A DNA stretch of 64,000 bases, taken from the NCBI RefSeq assembly GCF_000620165.1, contig NZ_JHVN01000015.1, positions 20,417-84,416 on the forward strand. Reading direction: 5' to 3'. This document shows, piece by piece, positions 42,249 to 51,186 of this stretch. Position 1 is the stretch's first letter. Every line of letters starts with the position of its first letter. Below the pieces are notes generated by a model that had not been told where the DNA came from, did no database searches, and saw only the letters and a list, made by a program, of their open reading frames with translations. The translations under genes were made by a program, and so were the position numbers. The stretch comes from Anoxybacillus tepidamans PS2 (GTDB lineage Bacteria > Bacillota > Bacilli > Bacillales > Anoxybacillaceae).

Positions 42249-43016
42249 ATGTTAAAAATAGGACCTTATGAATTTCAATCACGGCTTTTATTAGGAACAG
42301 GGAAATATCCGAATTTTGATATTCAAAGAAAGGCGGTAGAAGTATCCGAAGCGGAAATTTTAACGTTCGCTGTGCGCCGGATGAACATTTTTGAACCGAA
42401 TCAGCCGAATTTTCTTGAACAGTTGGACTTGACGAAGTATAAGCTGCTGCCAAACACAGCAGGGGCGAAAACAGCAGAGGAAGCGGTGCGAATTGCCAAA
42501 CTGGCAAAGGCATCTGGGCTATGTGATATGGTAAAAGTAGAAGTGATCGGCTGCGACAAAACGTTGCTTCCAGACCCTGTCGAGACGCTTAAGGCGACAG
42601 AGATGCTATTAGCAGAAGGATTTATCGTACTTCCGTATACATCAGATGATGTCGTGCTCGCAAAGCGTCTTCAGGAGCTTGGGTGTCACGCGATTATGCC
42701 AGGCGCTTCGCCGATCGGATCGGGCCAAGGGATTATCAATCCGCTAAACTTGAGCTTTATTATTGAACAGGCGACTGTTCCTGTTATTGTGGATGCGGGA
42801 GTTGGCAGCCCTGCTGATGCGGCGCTCGCGATGGAATTAGGAGCGGACGGTGTTTTACTGAATACGGCGGTCGCCCAAGCGGCTGATCCAGTGAAAATGG
42901 CAAAGGCGATGAGTCTTGCCATTGAAGCGGGACGCCTTGGATACGAAGCGGGAAGAATTCCAAAAAAACGTTATGCAACTGCAAGTAGTCCAATGGAAGG
43001 AATGAGTGTTGTTTGA
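42249..43016 (+). CDS. thiG: Thiazole synthase ThiG
   Basis: The start is ATG 42249 (an ATG at 42243 overlaps the thiS stop and is nearer the GTAGGAGG site). 255 residues matching B. subtilis ThiG almost block for block: [46 protein letters not shown], and [15 protein letters not shown] with the Schiff-base Lys in the KVEV strand. The C-terminus [12 protein letters not shown] is typical. It forms the thiazole phosphate from DXP, ThiS-thiocarboxylate and iminoglycine. Confidence 0.96.
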   Translation: MLKIGPYEFQSRLLLGTGKYPNFDIQRKAVEVSEAEILTFAVRRMNIFEPNQPNFLEQLDLTKYKLLPNTAGAKTAEEAVRIAKLAKASGLCDMVKVEVIGCDKTLLPDPVETLKATEMLLAEGFIVLPYTSDDVVLAKRLQELGCHAIMPGASPIGSGQGIINPLNLSFIIEQATVPVIVDAGVGSPADAALAMELGADGVLLNTAVAQAADPVKMAKAMSLAIEAGRLGYEAGRIPKKRYATASSPMEGMSVV

Positions 43017-44038
43017 GCGAGCGGTATTCCCGTCAGGAATTGTTTGCGCCTATCGGAAAAGAAGGACAAGCAAAAATTTCTGCGAAACATGTGCTTATTA
43101 TCGGAGCGGGAGCTTTAGGAACAGGAAATGCGGAGGCACTTGTGCGCGCGGGAGTCGGAAAACTGACAATTGTCGATCGCGATTATGTGGAGTGGAGCAA
43201 TTTGCAACGACAGCAACTGTACAGCGAGGACGACGCACAAAAGCGTCTTCCGAAGGCGGTGGCTGCCAAGCAACGGCTTGATCGGGTCAACTCCGAAGTT
43301 GTGATTGAAGCGATTGTCAGTGATGCAAACGTTGAAGAATTGGAGAATATTGTACAAAAAACAAAGCCGGATATCATCATTGATGCAACGGATAATTTTG
43401 AAACGCGCATGATCATTAATGATGTGGCGTGCAAATACCGCATTCCATGGATTTACGGTGCGTGCGTCGGGAGCTACGGGATTAGCTATGCATTTCTTCC
43501 TGGAAAAACGCCGTGCTTCAACTGTTTGCTAGAAACGGTGCCGATTGGTGGTTTGACGTGTGATACGGCCGGAATTATTAGCCCGGCGGTGCAAATGGTG
43601 GTCGCTTATCAGGTGGCGGAAGCGCTGAAGCTTCTTGTTGAAGATGAACAGTCGCTTCGCGGCAAGCTTGTTTCGTTCGATTTATGGAGCAATCAGCATA
43701 GCGCCATTCGCGTCGATCAAGTAAAAAAAGAAGATTGCCCGTCGTGCGGAACGAACGCGACCTACCCGTACTTGTCATATGAGATGCAAACGAAAACGGC
43801 TGTTTTATGCGGCCGAAATTCTGTGCAAATTCGGCCAGCAATGAAGAAAGAATACGACTTGCAGCAATTGGCTGATTTATTTGCGAATCAGGGACTTCCA
43901 ATTGAAATCAATCCATACCTTGTATCAGTTGCAATTGGTGAGCAGCGCCTCGTCGTATTTCGCGACGGAAGAGCTCTCATTCATGGGACAAAGGATATAC
44001 AGGAAGCGAAAACGATTTACCATCGTTACTTAGGGTAG
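43013..44038 (+). CDS. thiF: ThiF/MoeB-type adenylyltransferase
   Basis: A 341-residue protein with a TTG start overlapping the thiG stop by four bases. It has the E1-like fold: [56 protein letters not shown], then two zinc Cys pairs (CFNCLLE and CPSCG). A C-terminal extension of about 90 residues follows. It adenylates the ThiS C-terminus. It ends the operon; the thiD found next in B. subtilis is missing. Confidence 0.94.
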   Translation: MSERYSRQELFAPIGKEGQAKISAKHVLIIGAGALGTGNAEALVRAGVGKLTIVDRDYVEWSNLQRQQLYSEDDAQKRLPKAVAAKQRLDRVNSEVVIEAIVSDANVEELENIVQKTKPDIIIDATDNFETRMIINDVACKYRIPWIYGACVGSYGISYAFLPGKTPCFNCLLETVPIGGLTCDTAGIISPAVQMVVAYQVAEALKLLVEDEQSLRGKLVSFDLWSNQHSAIRVDQVKKEDCPSCGTNATYPYLSYEMQTKTAVLCGRNSVQIRPAMKKEYDLQQLADLFANQGLPIEINPYLVSVAIGEQRLVVFRDGRALIHGTKDIQEAKTIYHRYLG

Positions 44039-44039
44039 C

Positions 44040-44069
44040 ATCGCCTCTGGTTTGACCAGAGGCTTTTAC
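44040..44069 (+). terminator. Terminator of the thiamin operon
   Basis: GCCTCTGG (44043-44050), loop TTTGA, CCAGAGGC (44056-44063), then TTTT. Confidence 0.88.
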
Positions 44070-44217
44070 ATTTTTTGCGACGAACAAAGGAAAGGACGAT
44101 GCTAACTGTTATAGGGAAAACATCGGTGAGTTTCAGCTATTTGATTCGCAGCAATTGCAGCAATGAGTTCATAGTTTTTGTCTGATGATGTTTAGGCTGT
44201 AGGCATTTTGAGAAAAA

Positions 44218-44243
44218 TTTGATATGATAATACATATCATCAA
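44218..44243. promoter_or_regulatory. Inverted repeat upstream of the CNNM/CorC gene
   Basis: TGATATG (44220-44226), six bases, CATATCA (44233-44239), flanked by TTT and TCAAA that extend the symmetry loosely. It could be an operator for a dimeric repressor; TATGAT within it resembles a -10 box. The interval 44070-44289 has no gene. Confidence 0.4.
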
Positions 44244-44289
44244 AATGGATAATAATAACAAAGAAATGGTTTAGGAGTGTGAATATTCC

Positions 44290-45555
44290 TTGGGAGAATT
44301 GCCTCTGAGCCTTCTTATTTTACTTCTTTTCATGATCGTGTTGTCAGCTTTCTTTTCTTCGGCAGAAACAGCATTTTCTTCGCTTAACAAAACACGTTTT
44401 AAACACGATATTAGCCAAAATGGGAACAAGAGCCATCGTGCGCTCTATATTGTCGAGCGTTTAGACCATGTGTTAGTCACGATCATTGTGGTGAAATATA
44501 TCGCGAATATTTCTGCTGTTCTCATTGCAGCAAAAATGATGATTTCATTGCTTGGGGAAAATACGGGATTTGTTGTTAGTGCGGTCGGGATGACGATCCT
44601 CCTTTTAATATTCGGAGAAATTTTGCCGAAATCAATTGCAAAAGAGCATGCGGAATCAATGGCTCTTAAGTATTCAGGCGTAATATACGTATTTATAAAA
44701 ATGCTGTTTCCTATTACGCTGTTGTTTGCGACACTAAAAGGGAAGTTGACGAAATGGCTGACGCATGGAATTGTTGCTCCATCAGTCACGGAGGAAGAAA
44801 TTAAAGAAATGATTGATTTAAGTGAAGAAGAAGGAATTATTGATAATAAAGAAAAAGAGCTTGTCCATCGTTCGCTCGATTTCGATGATATACTCGTAGG
44901 AGAAATTTTCACGCCGCGCATTGATATGGTCGCGGTCGAAGTGAATCAGCCGATCGAAAAAATCCGCGATATTTTTTTAGAGGAGCGCTATTCGCGTATT
45001 CCGGTATATGAAGACGATATTGATCACGTTATCGGGATTTTGTCAGAGAGCGACTTTTTTAGCCAACTTGTCCAACAAAAGGACGTGAACATCCGCGAAC
45101 TGCTGCGCAAACCACTTTTCGTTGTCGAGTCAATGAAAATTTCCGATTTGCTGCCTGCTTTGCAAAAAAGCAAAGTGCATATGGCTATTGTTGTTGATGA
45201 ATTTGGTGGAACAGCGGGGCTAGTGACATTAGAAGACATTATTGAGCAAATTGTTGGAGAAATATGGGATGAACATGATGAAGCTATTAAGGTTGTTCAT
45301 AAAATTGACGAGTATAGTTACGAATTAAATGCGGAGCTGCCGCTCGATGAATTTTGTGAACTAATGGAGATTGAAGAGCCGGAAAGTTCATCTCACACGC
45401 TTGGAGGATGGGTATTCGAGATGTTTGAGCGCGTTCCAAATGTCGGTGAAACGTTGCAATACGGTCCTTTTACCTTAACGGTTCGCCAAGTAGAAAATCG
45501 AAGAATTCGCAAGGTGCTTGTATCGCTGAACGAGCCAATTGCAGAGAATGTATAA
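44290..45555 (+). CDS. CNNM/CorC-type hemolysin family protein
   Basis: A 421-residue protein: DUF21/CNNM membrane domain (residues 1-190; SAFFSSAETAFSSLNKTRFK, GEILPKSIAKEHAES), a CBS pair (residues 205-335; IFTPRIDMVAVEVN, RYSRIPVYEDDIDHVIGIL, MAIVVDEFGGTAGLVTLEDIIEQIVGEIWDEHD read in parts), and a C-terminal CorC_HlyC domain. It is related to B. subtilis YhdP/MpfA-type Mg2+ efflux proteins. The start is TTG 44290, the only in-frame option near TTAGGAG, with a longish 12-base spacing. Confidence 0.88.
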   Translation: MGELPLSLLILLLFMIVLSAFFSSAETAFSSLNKTRFKHDISQNGNKSHRALYIVERLDHVLVTIIVVKYIANISAVLIAAKMMISLLGENTGFVVSAVGMTILLLIFGEILPKSIAKEHAESMALKYSGVIYVFIKMLFPITLLFATLKGKLTKWLTHGIVAPSVTEEEIKEMIDLSEEEGIIDNKEKELVHRSLDFDDILVGEIFTPRIDMVAVEVNQPIEKIRDIFLEERYSRIPVYEDDIDHVIGILSESDFFSQLVQQKDVNIRELLRKPLFVVESMKISDLLPALQKSKVHMAIVVDEFGGTAGLVTLEDIIEQIVGEIWDEHDEAIKVVHKIDEYSYELNAELPLDEFCELMEIEEPESSSHTLGGWVFEMFERVPNVGETLQYGPFTLTVRQVENRRIRKVLVSLNEPIAENV

Positions 45556-45581
45556 GGAGCAATGTCAGCTCCTTTTTTATT
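45552..45581 (+). terminator. Terminator of the CNNM gene
   Basis: AAGGAGC (45554-45560), AATGTCA loop, GCTCCTT (45568-45574), then TTTTA; overlaps the stop codon. Confidence 0.85.
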
Positions 45582-45609
45582 TGACATCTCCCTCTATTTC
45601 ATTTATGAT
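45581..45609 (+). promoter_or_regulatory. Promoter of the tcyABC operon
   Basis: TTGACA (45581-45586), 17 bases, TATGAT (45604-45609), immediately after the upstream terminator. No S-box or T-box leader is visible in the 44 bases before tcyA. Confidence 0.7.
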
Positions 45610-45653
45610 GACATATGTTATAAAACCAATGGGAATAATGGGGGTTTATTAAA

Positions 45654-46451
45654 ATGAAGAAGCTTTTAAGCGCATGCTTGTTAGGTATTGTTTTATTGGT
45701 TGCCGGCTGCGGCAAGCAAGAGGCTAATGAGCAAACCAAGAAAACAGGTGATTTATTGACGAATATAAAAAAAGAAGGGGAACTTCGCATCGGCACAGAA
45801 GGAACGTACCCGCCGTTTACATTCCATGATAAGAATGGAAAATTAACAGGGTTTGATGTAGAAATCGCAACTGAAGTAGCAAAACGCCTAGGTGTTAAAC
45901 CTGTTTTTATGGAAACACAGTGGGATGCCATGTTTGCAGGATTAGACGCGAAGCGATTTGATATGATCGCTAACCAGGTCGGTATCCGTCCGGACCGTCA
46001 GAAAAAATATGATTTCTCGATTCCGTATACGACGTCATCAGCTGTATTAGTTGTTCGCAAAGATAACAATCAAATTTCCGGATTTGAGAATATTAAAGGG
46101 CTAAAAGCTGCACAATCGATGACAAGCAATTTTGCTGATTTGGCGCGTTCTTACGGTGCGGAAATTGTTGGCGTAGAAGGCTTTAACCAAGCAATTGAAC
46201 TGTTGAGCTCGAAACGTGTTGATGTGACAATTAACGATAAGTTATCAGTTCTTGATTTCCTGAAGCAAAAACCAAACGCCCCAATTAAAATTGTGGCTGC
46301 TCATAAAGATGCTTCACAAAGCGGTTTGATGTTCCGCAAAGGAAATGATTCCTTAGTGAAAGCTGTTAACAAGGCTTTACAAGATATGATGAAAGACGGA
46401 ACGTACGCAAAAATTTCTGAGAAATGGTTTGGTCAAGATGTATCTAAATAA
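45654..46451 (+). CDS. tcyA: Cystine ABC transporter, substrate-binding lipoprotein
   Basis: A 265-residue family-3 solute-binding protein with a lipoprotein signal (lipobox LLVAGC, Cys19-20). Conserved ligand pocket blocks: [34 protein letters not shown] (in two parts), [27 protein letters not shown] and a late [13 protein letters not shown]. The sequence is close to TcyA of B. subtilis, which binds L-cystine. It is first in an operon with permease and ATPase genes. Confidence 0.88.
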   Translation: MKKLLSACLLGIVLLVAGCGKQEANEQTKKTGDLLTNIKKEGELRIGTEGTYPPFTFHDKNGKLTGFDVEIATEVAKRLGVKPVFMETQWDAMFAGLDAKRFDMIANQVGIRPDRQKKYDFSIPYTTSSAVLVVRKDNNQISGFENIKGLKAAQSMTSNFADLARSYGAEIVGVEGFNQAIELLSSKRVDVTINDKLSVLDFLKQKPNAPIKIVAAHKDASQSGLMFRKGNDSLVKAVNKALQDMMKDGTYAKISEKWFGQDVSK

Positions 46452-47139
46452 CATTGTGATCGATCCCGAACGGATGGAGCGATTGACGACGATTGCAAAA
46501 AGCTCTCTTCTTCCTTTATTGAAGGGAGCTTTATATAATACGATTCCATTAACGCTATTGTCATTTGCGTTCGGTTTATTGCTTGCAGTTTTAACAGCTC
46601 TTGCCCGCATTTCAGGAGTCAAATTGTTTGAAGTAGTAGCTAGGGTATACGTGTCAGCGATTCGCGGCACTCCATTGCTTGTGCAGTTGTTTATTATTTT
46701 TTACGGATTGCCGAATTTAGGAGTCACGATCGATCCATTTCCAGCTGCTGTTATCGGCTTCTCGTTAAATGTTGGCGCTTATGCTTCAGAAATTATCCGC
46801 GCTGCGATTTTATCGGTGCCAAAAGGGCAATGGGAAGCGGCCTATTCGCTCGGAATGAATTACGTTCAAGCATTAAAGAGGATTGTGTTTCCACAAGCGG
46901 CCCGCGTGTCGGTTCCACCTTTATCGAATACGTTTATTAGTTTAGTGAAAGATACGTCGCTTGCTTCTCTTATTCTTGTGGCCGAAATGTTTCGCAAGGC
47001 GCAGGAAATCGCTTCGACCAACTATGAATTTCTTTTGTTATATACAGAAGCGGCGCTCATCTATTGGGTGATCTGTTTTGTGCTATCAATCGTTCAAGAT
47101 CGGATTGAAAAACGGTTAAACCGCTACATTGCTCGGTAA
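46438..47139 (+). CDS. tcyB: Cystine ABC transporter, permease
   Basis: The start is ATG 46438, overlapping the end of tcyA by 14 bases (a TTG at 46429 is also in frame). 233 residues, His/Glu/Gln-type amino acid permease with five helices and the EAA coupling loop [45 protein letters not shown] is the family N-terminal block. Pairs with TcyC. Confidence 0.9.
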   Translation: MYLNNIVIDPERMERLTTIAKSSLLPLLKGALYNTIPLTLLSFAFGLLLAVLTALARISGVKLFEVVARVYVSAIRGTPLLVQLFIIFYGLPNLGVTIDPFPAAVIGFSLNVGAYASEIIRAAILSVPKGQWEAAYSLGMNYVQALKRIVFPQAARVSVPPLSNTFISLVKDTSLASLILVAEMFRKAQEIASTNYEFLLLYTEAALIYWVICFVLSIVQDRIEKRLNRYIAR

Positions 47140-47149
47140 GGGGATAGAA

Positions 47150-47887
47150 ATGATGATTTCTGTGAACGGACTGTATAAACAATTTGGCGCAATTGAGGTA
47201 TTAAAAGGAATTGATATGACTGTTGAGAAAGGAAAAGTAGTTGTCATTATCGGTCCTTCCGGATCTGGAAAAACAACGTTATTGCGCTGCTTAAATGTGT
47301 TAGAAAAGCCGACGAAGGGGAAAATCAAAATCGGCGAAAAAAAGCTCGATTTCGACAACCCGGTAGGACAAAAGGATATTCATGCATTTCGGCGTTTAAC
47401 AGGAATGGTATTTCAAAATTATCAATTATTCCCGCACATGACGGCGATCGAAAATGTGATGGAAGGTCCGATCACGGTGAAAAAAGAAGATAAAGCGAGC
47501 GCACGACAAAAGGCGATGTTGCTGCTTGAAAAAGTCGGCTTAGCGGACAAAGCGAACCATTATCCGTTTGAACTGTCCGGCGGGCAGCAGCAACGTGTCG
47601 GCATTGCTAGAGCGCTCGCGATGGAACCGGAAGTTATGCTGTTTGACGAGCCAACATCGGCGCTTGACCCGGAATTGGTAGGGGAAGTATTAAAAGTAAT
47701 GAAAGATTTAGCGAATGAAGGAATGACAATGATTGTTGTTACACACGAGATGAGGTTTGCGAAGGAAGCAGCGGATGAGATTATTTTTATGGATCAAGGA
47801 ATGATCGTTGAACGCGGCACACCGCAACAACTATTTACACAGCCGAAAGAGGAGCGCACAAAACAATTCTTACAACTTATTCAGTAA
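47150..47887 (+). CDS. tcyC: Cystine ABC transporter, ATP-binding protein
   Basis: The start is ATG 47150 (ATGATG) after AAGGGGATAG. 245 residues: Walker [11 protein letters not shown]-loop [20 protein letters not shown], signature [19 protein letters not shown], Walker [18 protein letters not shown]-loop [13 protein letters not shown]. This is the polar amino acid uptake subclass. It completes the three-gene cystine importer and is closed by a strong terminator. Confidence 0.93.
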   Translation: MMISVNGLYKQFGAIEVLKGIDMTVEKGKVVVIIGPSGSGKTTLLRCLNVLEKPTKGKIKIGEKKLDFDNPVGQKDIHAFRRLTGMVFQNYQLFPHMTAIENVMEGPITVKKEDKASARQKAMLLLEKVGLADKANHYPFELSGGQQQRVGIARALAMEPEVMLFDEPTSALDPELVGEVLKVMKDLANEGMTMIVVTHEMRFAKEAADEIIFMDQGMIVERGTPQQLFTQPKEERTKQFLQLIQ

Positions 47888-47892
47888 ATGAA

Positions 47893-47924
47893 GAAGCCCC
47901 AAGCGAAACGCTTGGGGCTTTTGC
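47893..47924 (+). terminator. Terminator of tcyABC
   Basis: AAGCCCCAAGCG, loop AAA, CGCTTGGGGCTT (47894-47920), then TT. It also lies just past the end of the convergent SASP gene. Confidence 0.88.
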
Positions 47925-47940
47925 CATGTATATGCAGTTT

Positions 47941-48147
47941 TTATCGAGTAAATTGACCACCAAGTTGTTGTTGAGCCATAGCAACTAAACGTTTTGTGAT
48001 TTCTCCACCAACAGAACCGTTTGCACGAGAAGTTGTGTCAGCGCCAAGATTTACGCCAAATTCTTGTGCAATTTCATACTTCATTTGTTCGATTGCGCGT
48101 TCTGCACCAGGAACCAACACTTGATTAGAATTGTTGTTACGTGCCAT
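47941..48147 (-). CDS. Alpha/beta-type small acid-soluble spore protein
   Basis: A 68-residue SASP: GPR protease site region [16 protein letters not shown] (cleaved around EFG) and [25 protein letters not shown], both hallmarks of DNA-binding alpha/beta SASP. It coats and protects spore DNA. The ATG follows AAGGAGATGG. Transcription likely starts at the sigma-G-like promoter at 48265-48293, so the mRNA leader would carry the tRNA-like structure at 48177-48246, 29 bases before the start codon. Confidence 0.95.
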   Translation of the reverse strand: MARNNNSNQVLVPGAERAIEQMKYEIAQEFGVNLGADTTSRANGSVGGEITKRLVAMAQQQLGGQFTR

Positions 48148-48176
48148 TTTTCACCATCTCCTTATTTAGATTTTAA

Positions 48177-48246
48177 TGGTTGGGTTGGCTGGATTTGCAC
48201 CAGCTCGCATGCTTTGAAAGCATGCTGCCAATCTTGGCTAAACCCA
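48177..48246 (-). ncRNA. Compact tRNA-like element (pseudo-tRNA) in the SASP leader
   Basis: On the minus strand a 70-base cloverleaf can be drawn: acceptor TGGGTTT/CAACCCA (six pairs, one mismatch), short D-like arm GCC-AAGATT-GGC, anticodon arm GCATGC-TTTCAAA-GCATGC, T-like arm GCTGG-TGCAAAT-CCAGC, and an encoded 3' ACCA. The anticodon would be UCA. The D-loop lacks GG and the T-loop has TGC for TTC, so it is not a normal elongator tRNA. tRNA-Sec is excluded by the lack of a long variable arm. Pseudo-tRNAs of this sort are known in Bacillus cereus. Confidence 0.7.
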
Positions 48247-48264
48247 ATGTTGTAGTAGTACTAC

Positions 48265-48293
48265 TAGTTTGAAACGTTTTTTGATTATTATTC
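48265..48293 (-). promoter_or_regulatory. Sigma-G-like promoter of the tRNA-like/SASP transcript
   Basis: Minus strand: GAATA (48289-48293), 17 bases, CAAACTA (48265-48271), close to the forespore sigma-G pattern (GHATR and CATNHTA). The start point would fall about 10-12 bases before the tRNA-like element. A palindrome TAGTAGTACTACTA (48253-48266) overlaps the -10 end. Confidence 0.6.
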
Positions 48294-48385
48294 TTTATTT
48301 ATTAATAGTAATTTTTGGTATTTTATATTTGGAATGATTAGGGAATATTGAAGGTAAGGGAGTTTTTCAACAGGAGGCTGCGCAC

Positions 48386-48628
48386 ATGAATGTTTGCCCG
48401 CTTTGTAACGGATTGAGAGCGCTTTACTTTTTTTGCCCTCATTGCCGAACAGAATTGGAGGATCAGGGAAAAGTTACTGATTATTTCGGTCCTTATAGCC
48501 CGTATATGGAGATAGATAGGATGAAACAAGTGGACGGATACGAAACAACGTGGAGAAACCACGAATGTGTCCATCTGTTTTATTGTCCATATTGCGGTGA
48601 AGAGGAAGTGAGGTTTATAAAAGAATAG
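48386..48628 (+). CDS. Small zinc-ribbon protein of unknown function
   Basis: An 80-residue protein with an N-terminal pair of Cys knuckles (CPLCNG at 4-9 and CPHC at 17-20) that would make one zinc ribbon, and a C-terminal CPYCGEEEV knuckle. Between them is YFGPYSPYMEIDRMKQVDGYETTWRNHECVHLF (in parts). The ATG lies nine bases after CAGGAGG. Similar short Bacillus proteins are uncharacterised. Confidence 0.7.
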   Translation: MNVCPLCNGLRALYFFCPHCRTELEDQGKVTDYFGPYSPYMEIDRMKQVDGYETTWRNHECVHLFYCPYCGEEEVRFIKE

Positions 48629-48652
48629 TCCCGACCGAAGAAAGGTCGGGAA
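48628..48652. terminator. Hairpin between convergent genes
   Basis: TCCCGACC (48629-48636) and GGTCGGGA (48644-48651) form a perfect 8-bp stem; no strong U-run follows on the plus strand. Confidence 0.6.
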
Positions 48653-48685
48653 CTATTAATATATATTAAAAAGGGGAGAGGTAAC

Positions 48686-49798
48686 TTATTTTTCATTATT
48701 AGAACGAATGCGTTTTTCTGTTTCAATATCAAAGAAGTGTGCTTTATTCATATCTAAGGCGAGATCAATTCGCTCACCTGGTCTAATTTCTGTACGAGCA
48801 TCAATGCGAGCGACAATTTCTTGTCCGCTAATTTGTGAATAAATCATTGTTTCGGCCCCAAGCAGTTCAGCGACCTCGACGTGAGCAGTGATTTTCGTGT
48901 TTTGAGAGGCTTCAATAAAGACAGGTTCGTCATGAAAATCTTCTGGGCGAATACCGAGCACCACTTCTTTGCCTACATATCCTTGCTCACGAAGCACTTT
49001 CATTTTACCCTCAGGAACACCGATTGTGACATCACCAATTACAAACTTCCCATCTTGCAATGTTCCTTTTAGAAAGTTCATAGCTGGTGAGCCGATAAAG
49101 CCGCCGACGAAAATATTTTCCGGCTTTTCATATACTTCCTTTGGTGTGCCCACTTGCTGAATAACGCCATCTTTCATGACAACGAGGCGAGTGGCCATCG
49201 TCATCGCTTCAGTTTGATCGTGTGTAACGTAAATTGTCGTTGTTCCTAAACGTTGGTGTAATTTAGCGATTTCAGAGCGCATTTGAACGCGAAGTTTTGC
49301 ATCAAGGTTCGAAAGTGGTTCGTCCATCAAGAACACCTTAGCGTCACGAACAATGGCACGACCTAAAGCTACACGCTGCCGCTGTCCGCCGGATAAAGCT
49401 TTTGGTTTGCGGTCTAAATATTGTTCAAGTCCAAGAATGCGGGCTGCTTCGCGCACGCGACGGTCGATTTCGTCTTTCGGGAATTTGCGTAATTTTAATC
49501 CGAACGCCATGTTATCATAAACACTCATATGCGGATAAAGAGCATAGTTTTGGAATACCATAGCGATGTCGCGATCTTTTGGAGCCACATCGTTCATCCG
49601 TTTTCCGTCAATGTACAAATCACCTTTTGAGATTTCTTCAAGGCCTGCGATCATTCGAAGGGTGGTTGATTTTCCGCACCCAGACGGTCCGACAAAGACG
49701 ATAAACTCTTTGTCTTGGATATGTAGGTTAAAATCTTTTACAGCTGTTACATTATTATCATAAATTTTATAAATGTGCTCTAAACGCAGTTCAGCCAT
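48686..49798 (-). CDS. msmX: MsmX/UgpC-type sugar ABC transporter ATPase
   Basis: A 370-residue ATPase: Walker A GPSGCGKST, Q-loop FQNYALYPHMSVYDNMAFGL, signature LSGGQRQRVALGRAIVRD, Walker B VFLMDEPLSNLDAKLR, H-loop VTHDQTEAMTMA, and the C-terminal TOBE domain with GIRPEDFHDEP. It matches B. subtilis MsmX, the shared ATPase serving several sugar importers. As there, it stands alone with no permease genes, so a multi-system role is likely. Confidence 0.9.
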   Translation of the reverse strand: MAELRLEHIYKIYDNNVTAVKDFNLHIQDKEFIVFVGPSGCGKSTTLRMIAGLEEISKGDLYIDGKRMNDVAPKDRDIAMVFQNYALYPHMSVYDNMAFGLKLRKFPKDEIDRRVREAARILGLEQYLDRKPKALSGGQRQRVALGRAIVRDAKVFLMDEPLSNLDAKLRVQMRSEIAKLHQRLGTTTIYVTHDQTEAMTMATRLVVMKDGVIQQVGTPKEVYEKPENIFVGGFIGSPAMNFLKGTLQDGKFVIGDVTIGVPEGKMKVLREQGYVGKEVVLGIRPEDFHDEPVFIEASQNTKITAHVEVAELLGAETMIYSQISGQEIVARIDARTEIRPGERIDLALDMNKAHFFDIETEKRIRSNNEK

Positions 49799-49912
49799 TT
49801 TGACACCCCCGTGAGATCGATTTTATTTGTTTTTATCATAAGTAAAATAACGACAAGCGTAAATGGACAGGATGCACAAAAAATAAAAGCGATTTCAGGC
49901 ATTTTTACAAAT

Positions 49913-50815
49913 TCAATGTTTTTTGTATTCATTTGCCAAAATCGCTAAATATACAGCGGCCGCTCCTTTGAAATGTTTAATATCAATTCCCGTTTTTTCA
50001 ATAAATTTATCGATCCGATATTGCAAGCTATTGCGATGCATATACAGCTTTTTAGCCGCGAGTGAAACATTTAAGTTGCATTGTAAAAATATTTTGACCA
50101 CTTCAAGAAGTTCGGTGTCTATTTTTTTTATGAAGGAAAGAGATTGTTGAATCGTTTCTAGCTGCGGATGCTGATCGATGAATACAAGCGGCAATACGTC
50201 CGCGATCGTATAGATTGTTTGCGTCGGGATGTGCGTTTGCGCTAAGTGAAAATATTGCTTTTCCGCATAGAAACGGTGGTATAGCCCCGCTTCGTATGGG
50301 TGGGTTTGCCCAATGAACAGGTGGAGGGTAATATAAAAATCGCTTGATAACGCATCGATCATTTCATGGAAGGGCAGATCTGTTTCCGTTTCTTCCGCTC
50401 TTCTTTCTACGATAATGCCCCGCTGGTTATGTTCCCAAACAATAACCACTTTCTCCTGAAACAGTCCTTCAATGGCCTCCTGAAAATCGGTTTTGTCTAC
50501 TGTCGTTTGCTTCATGTGAAATTGAATAAATCGATAGTAAGGAGAAGGGGTGGAAAGAAGGGGGAGCTGCGCATGATCTCCATTTACTAAAAAACGGTGC
50601 CAAGCTAGTTCCTCTTCTGTGAGTAGCCGATCGCGTCCAGAAAGAGGAATCAAAAAAATTGATAATAACTGCTTTTCCCGATCTGTTAAAGCTTCCTTTA
50701 AAATGCCGATTTGCTTTCCATCGTTTGTGCAAAACCATTCGTAGTCATCCATTTTTTCTGCTTGCTGATCAATGAGCATCGCGTTTTTAAAATGTGCCTT
50801 TAGTTGTTCGAGCAT
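49913..50815 (-). CDS. PucR/CdaR-type transcription regulator
   Basis: The start is ATG 50815 (MLEQLKAHF), with GGAAAGGAAC some 13 bases upstream. 300 residues. The C-terminal 60 residues carry the PucR-type helix-turn-helix NVSLAAKKLYMHRNSLQYRIDKF followed by TGIDIKHFKGAAAVYLA. The N-terminal part lacks a recognised sensor domain; the middle may be a degenerate GGDEF-like domain as in CdaR. Such regulators often control sugar-acid or purine use. The target may be the adjacent msmX, unproven. Confidence 0.82.
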   Translation of the reverse strand: MLEQLKAHFKNAMLIDQQAEKMDDYEWFCTNDGKQIGILKEALTDREKQLLSIFLIPLSGRDRLLTEEELAWHRFLVNGDHAQLPLLSTPSPYYRFIQFHMKQTTVDKTDFQEAIEGLFQEKVVIVWEHNQRGIIVERRAEETETDLPFHEMIDALSSDFYITLHLFIGQTHPYEAGLYHRFYAEKQYFHLAQTHIPTQTIYTIADVLPLVFIDQHPQLETIQQSLSFIKKIDTELLEVVKIFLQCNLNVSLAAKKLYMHRNSLQYRIDKFIEKTGIDIKHFKGAAAVYLAILANEYKKH

Positions 50816-50864
50816 TGCGCCAAGTTCCTTTCCTACATAGTAAAGTAATACATTTATTATACAA

Positions 50865-50903
50865 AAAAACCGACTTTCTCTGGAAAGAGAAAATCGGTTT
50901 TTA
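50865..50903 (-). terminator. Terminator after the small acidic gene
   Basis: Minus strand AAAACCGATTTTCTC and GAGAAAGTCGGTTTT arms with a TTTCCA loop and U-run. Confidence 0.8.
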
Positions 50904-50906
50904 TTT

Positions 50907-51086
50907 TTATTGCATTTCATGAGGCGGTTCTTCCTCAACGAAGTCATGGGCTTCTTCTATGTTGGTTGCCTCATAGCGGGCATGAACGATTCCTCCTGCC
51001 ATGCCTTCGTTGATCATGCGATCGATATCCATGTAATATTTATCCCGTCCTTCGTGGCAAGAATCTTTGCATGTTTTATCATCCAT
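50907..51086 (-). CDS. Small acidic hypothetical protein (YozQ-like?)
   Basis: The start is ATG 51086 (MDDKTCKDSCHEG) after AAGGAGGAGA. 59 residues, acidic, with DIDRMINEGMAGGIVHARYEA and TNIEEAHDFVEEEPPHE. The INEGMAGG and EEEPP elements recall the DUF4025/YozQ family of Bacillus, a tentative link from memory. Two N-terminal Cys are unusual for such a protein. No membrane segment or signal. Confidence 0.65.
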   Translation of the reverse strand: MDDKTCKDSCHEGRDKYYMDIDRMINEGMAGGIVHARYEATNIEEAHDFVEEEPPHEMQ

Positions 51087-51186
51087 CGCTGTTCTCCTCC
51101 TTATGCTTGTTAATTTTATTTTGTCATAAGCGGCTGAGTTCATTCATATGTATGGAGAAAGATGGACAAGCAGTAGGAGGGAGAGT

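Noticed and set aside
48177..48246. Functional tRNA-Sec or ordinary elongator tRNA
   Set aside because: The long variable arm of tRNA-Sec is missing, and the D- and T-loops lack the conserved GG and TTC. Called a tRNA-like element instead.
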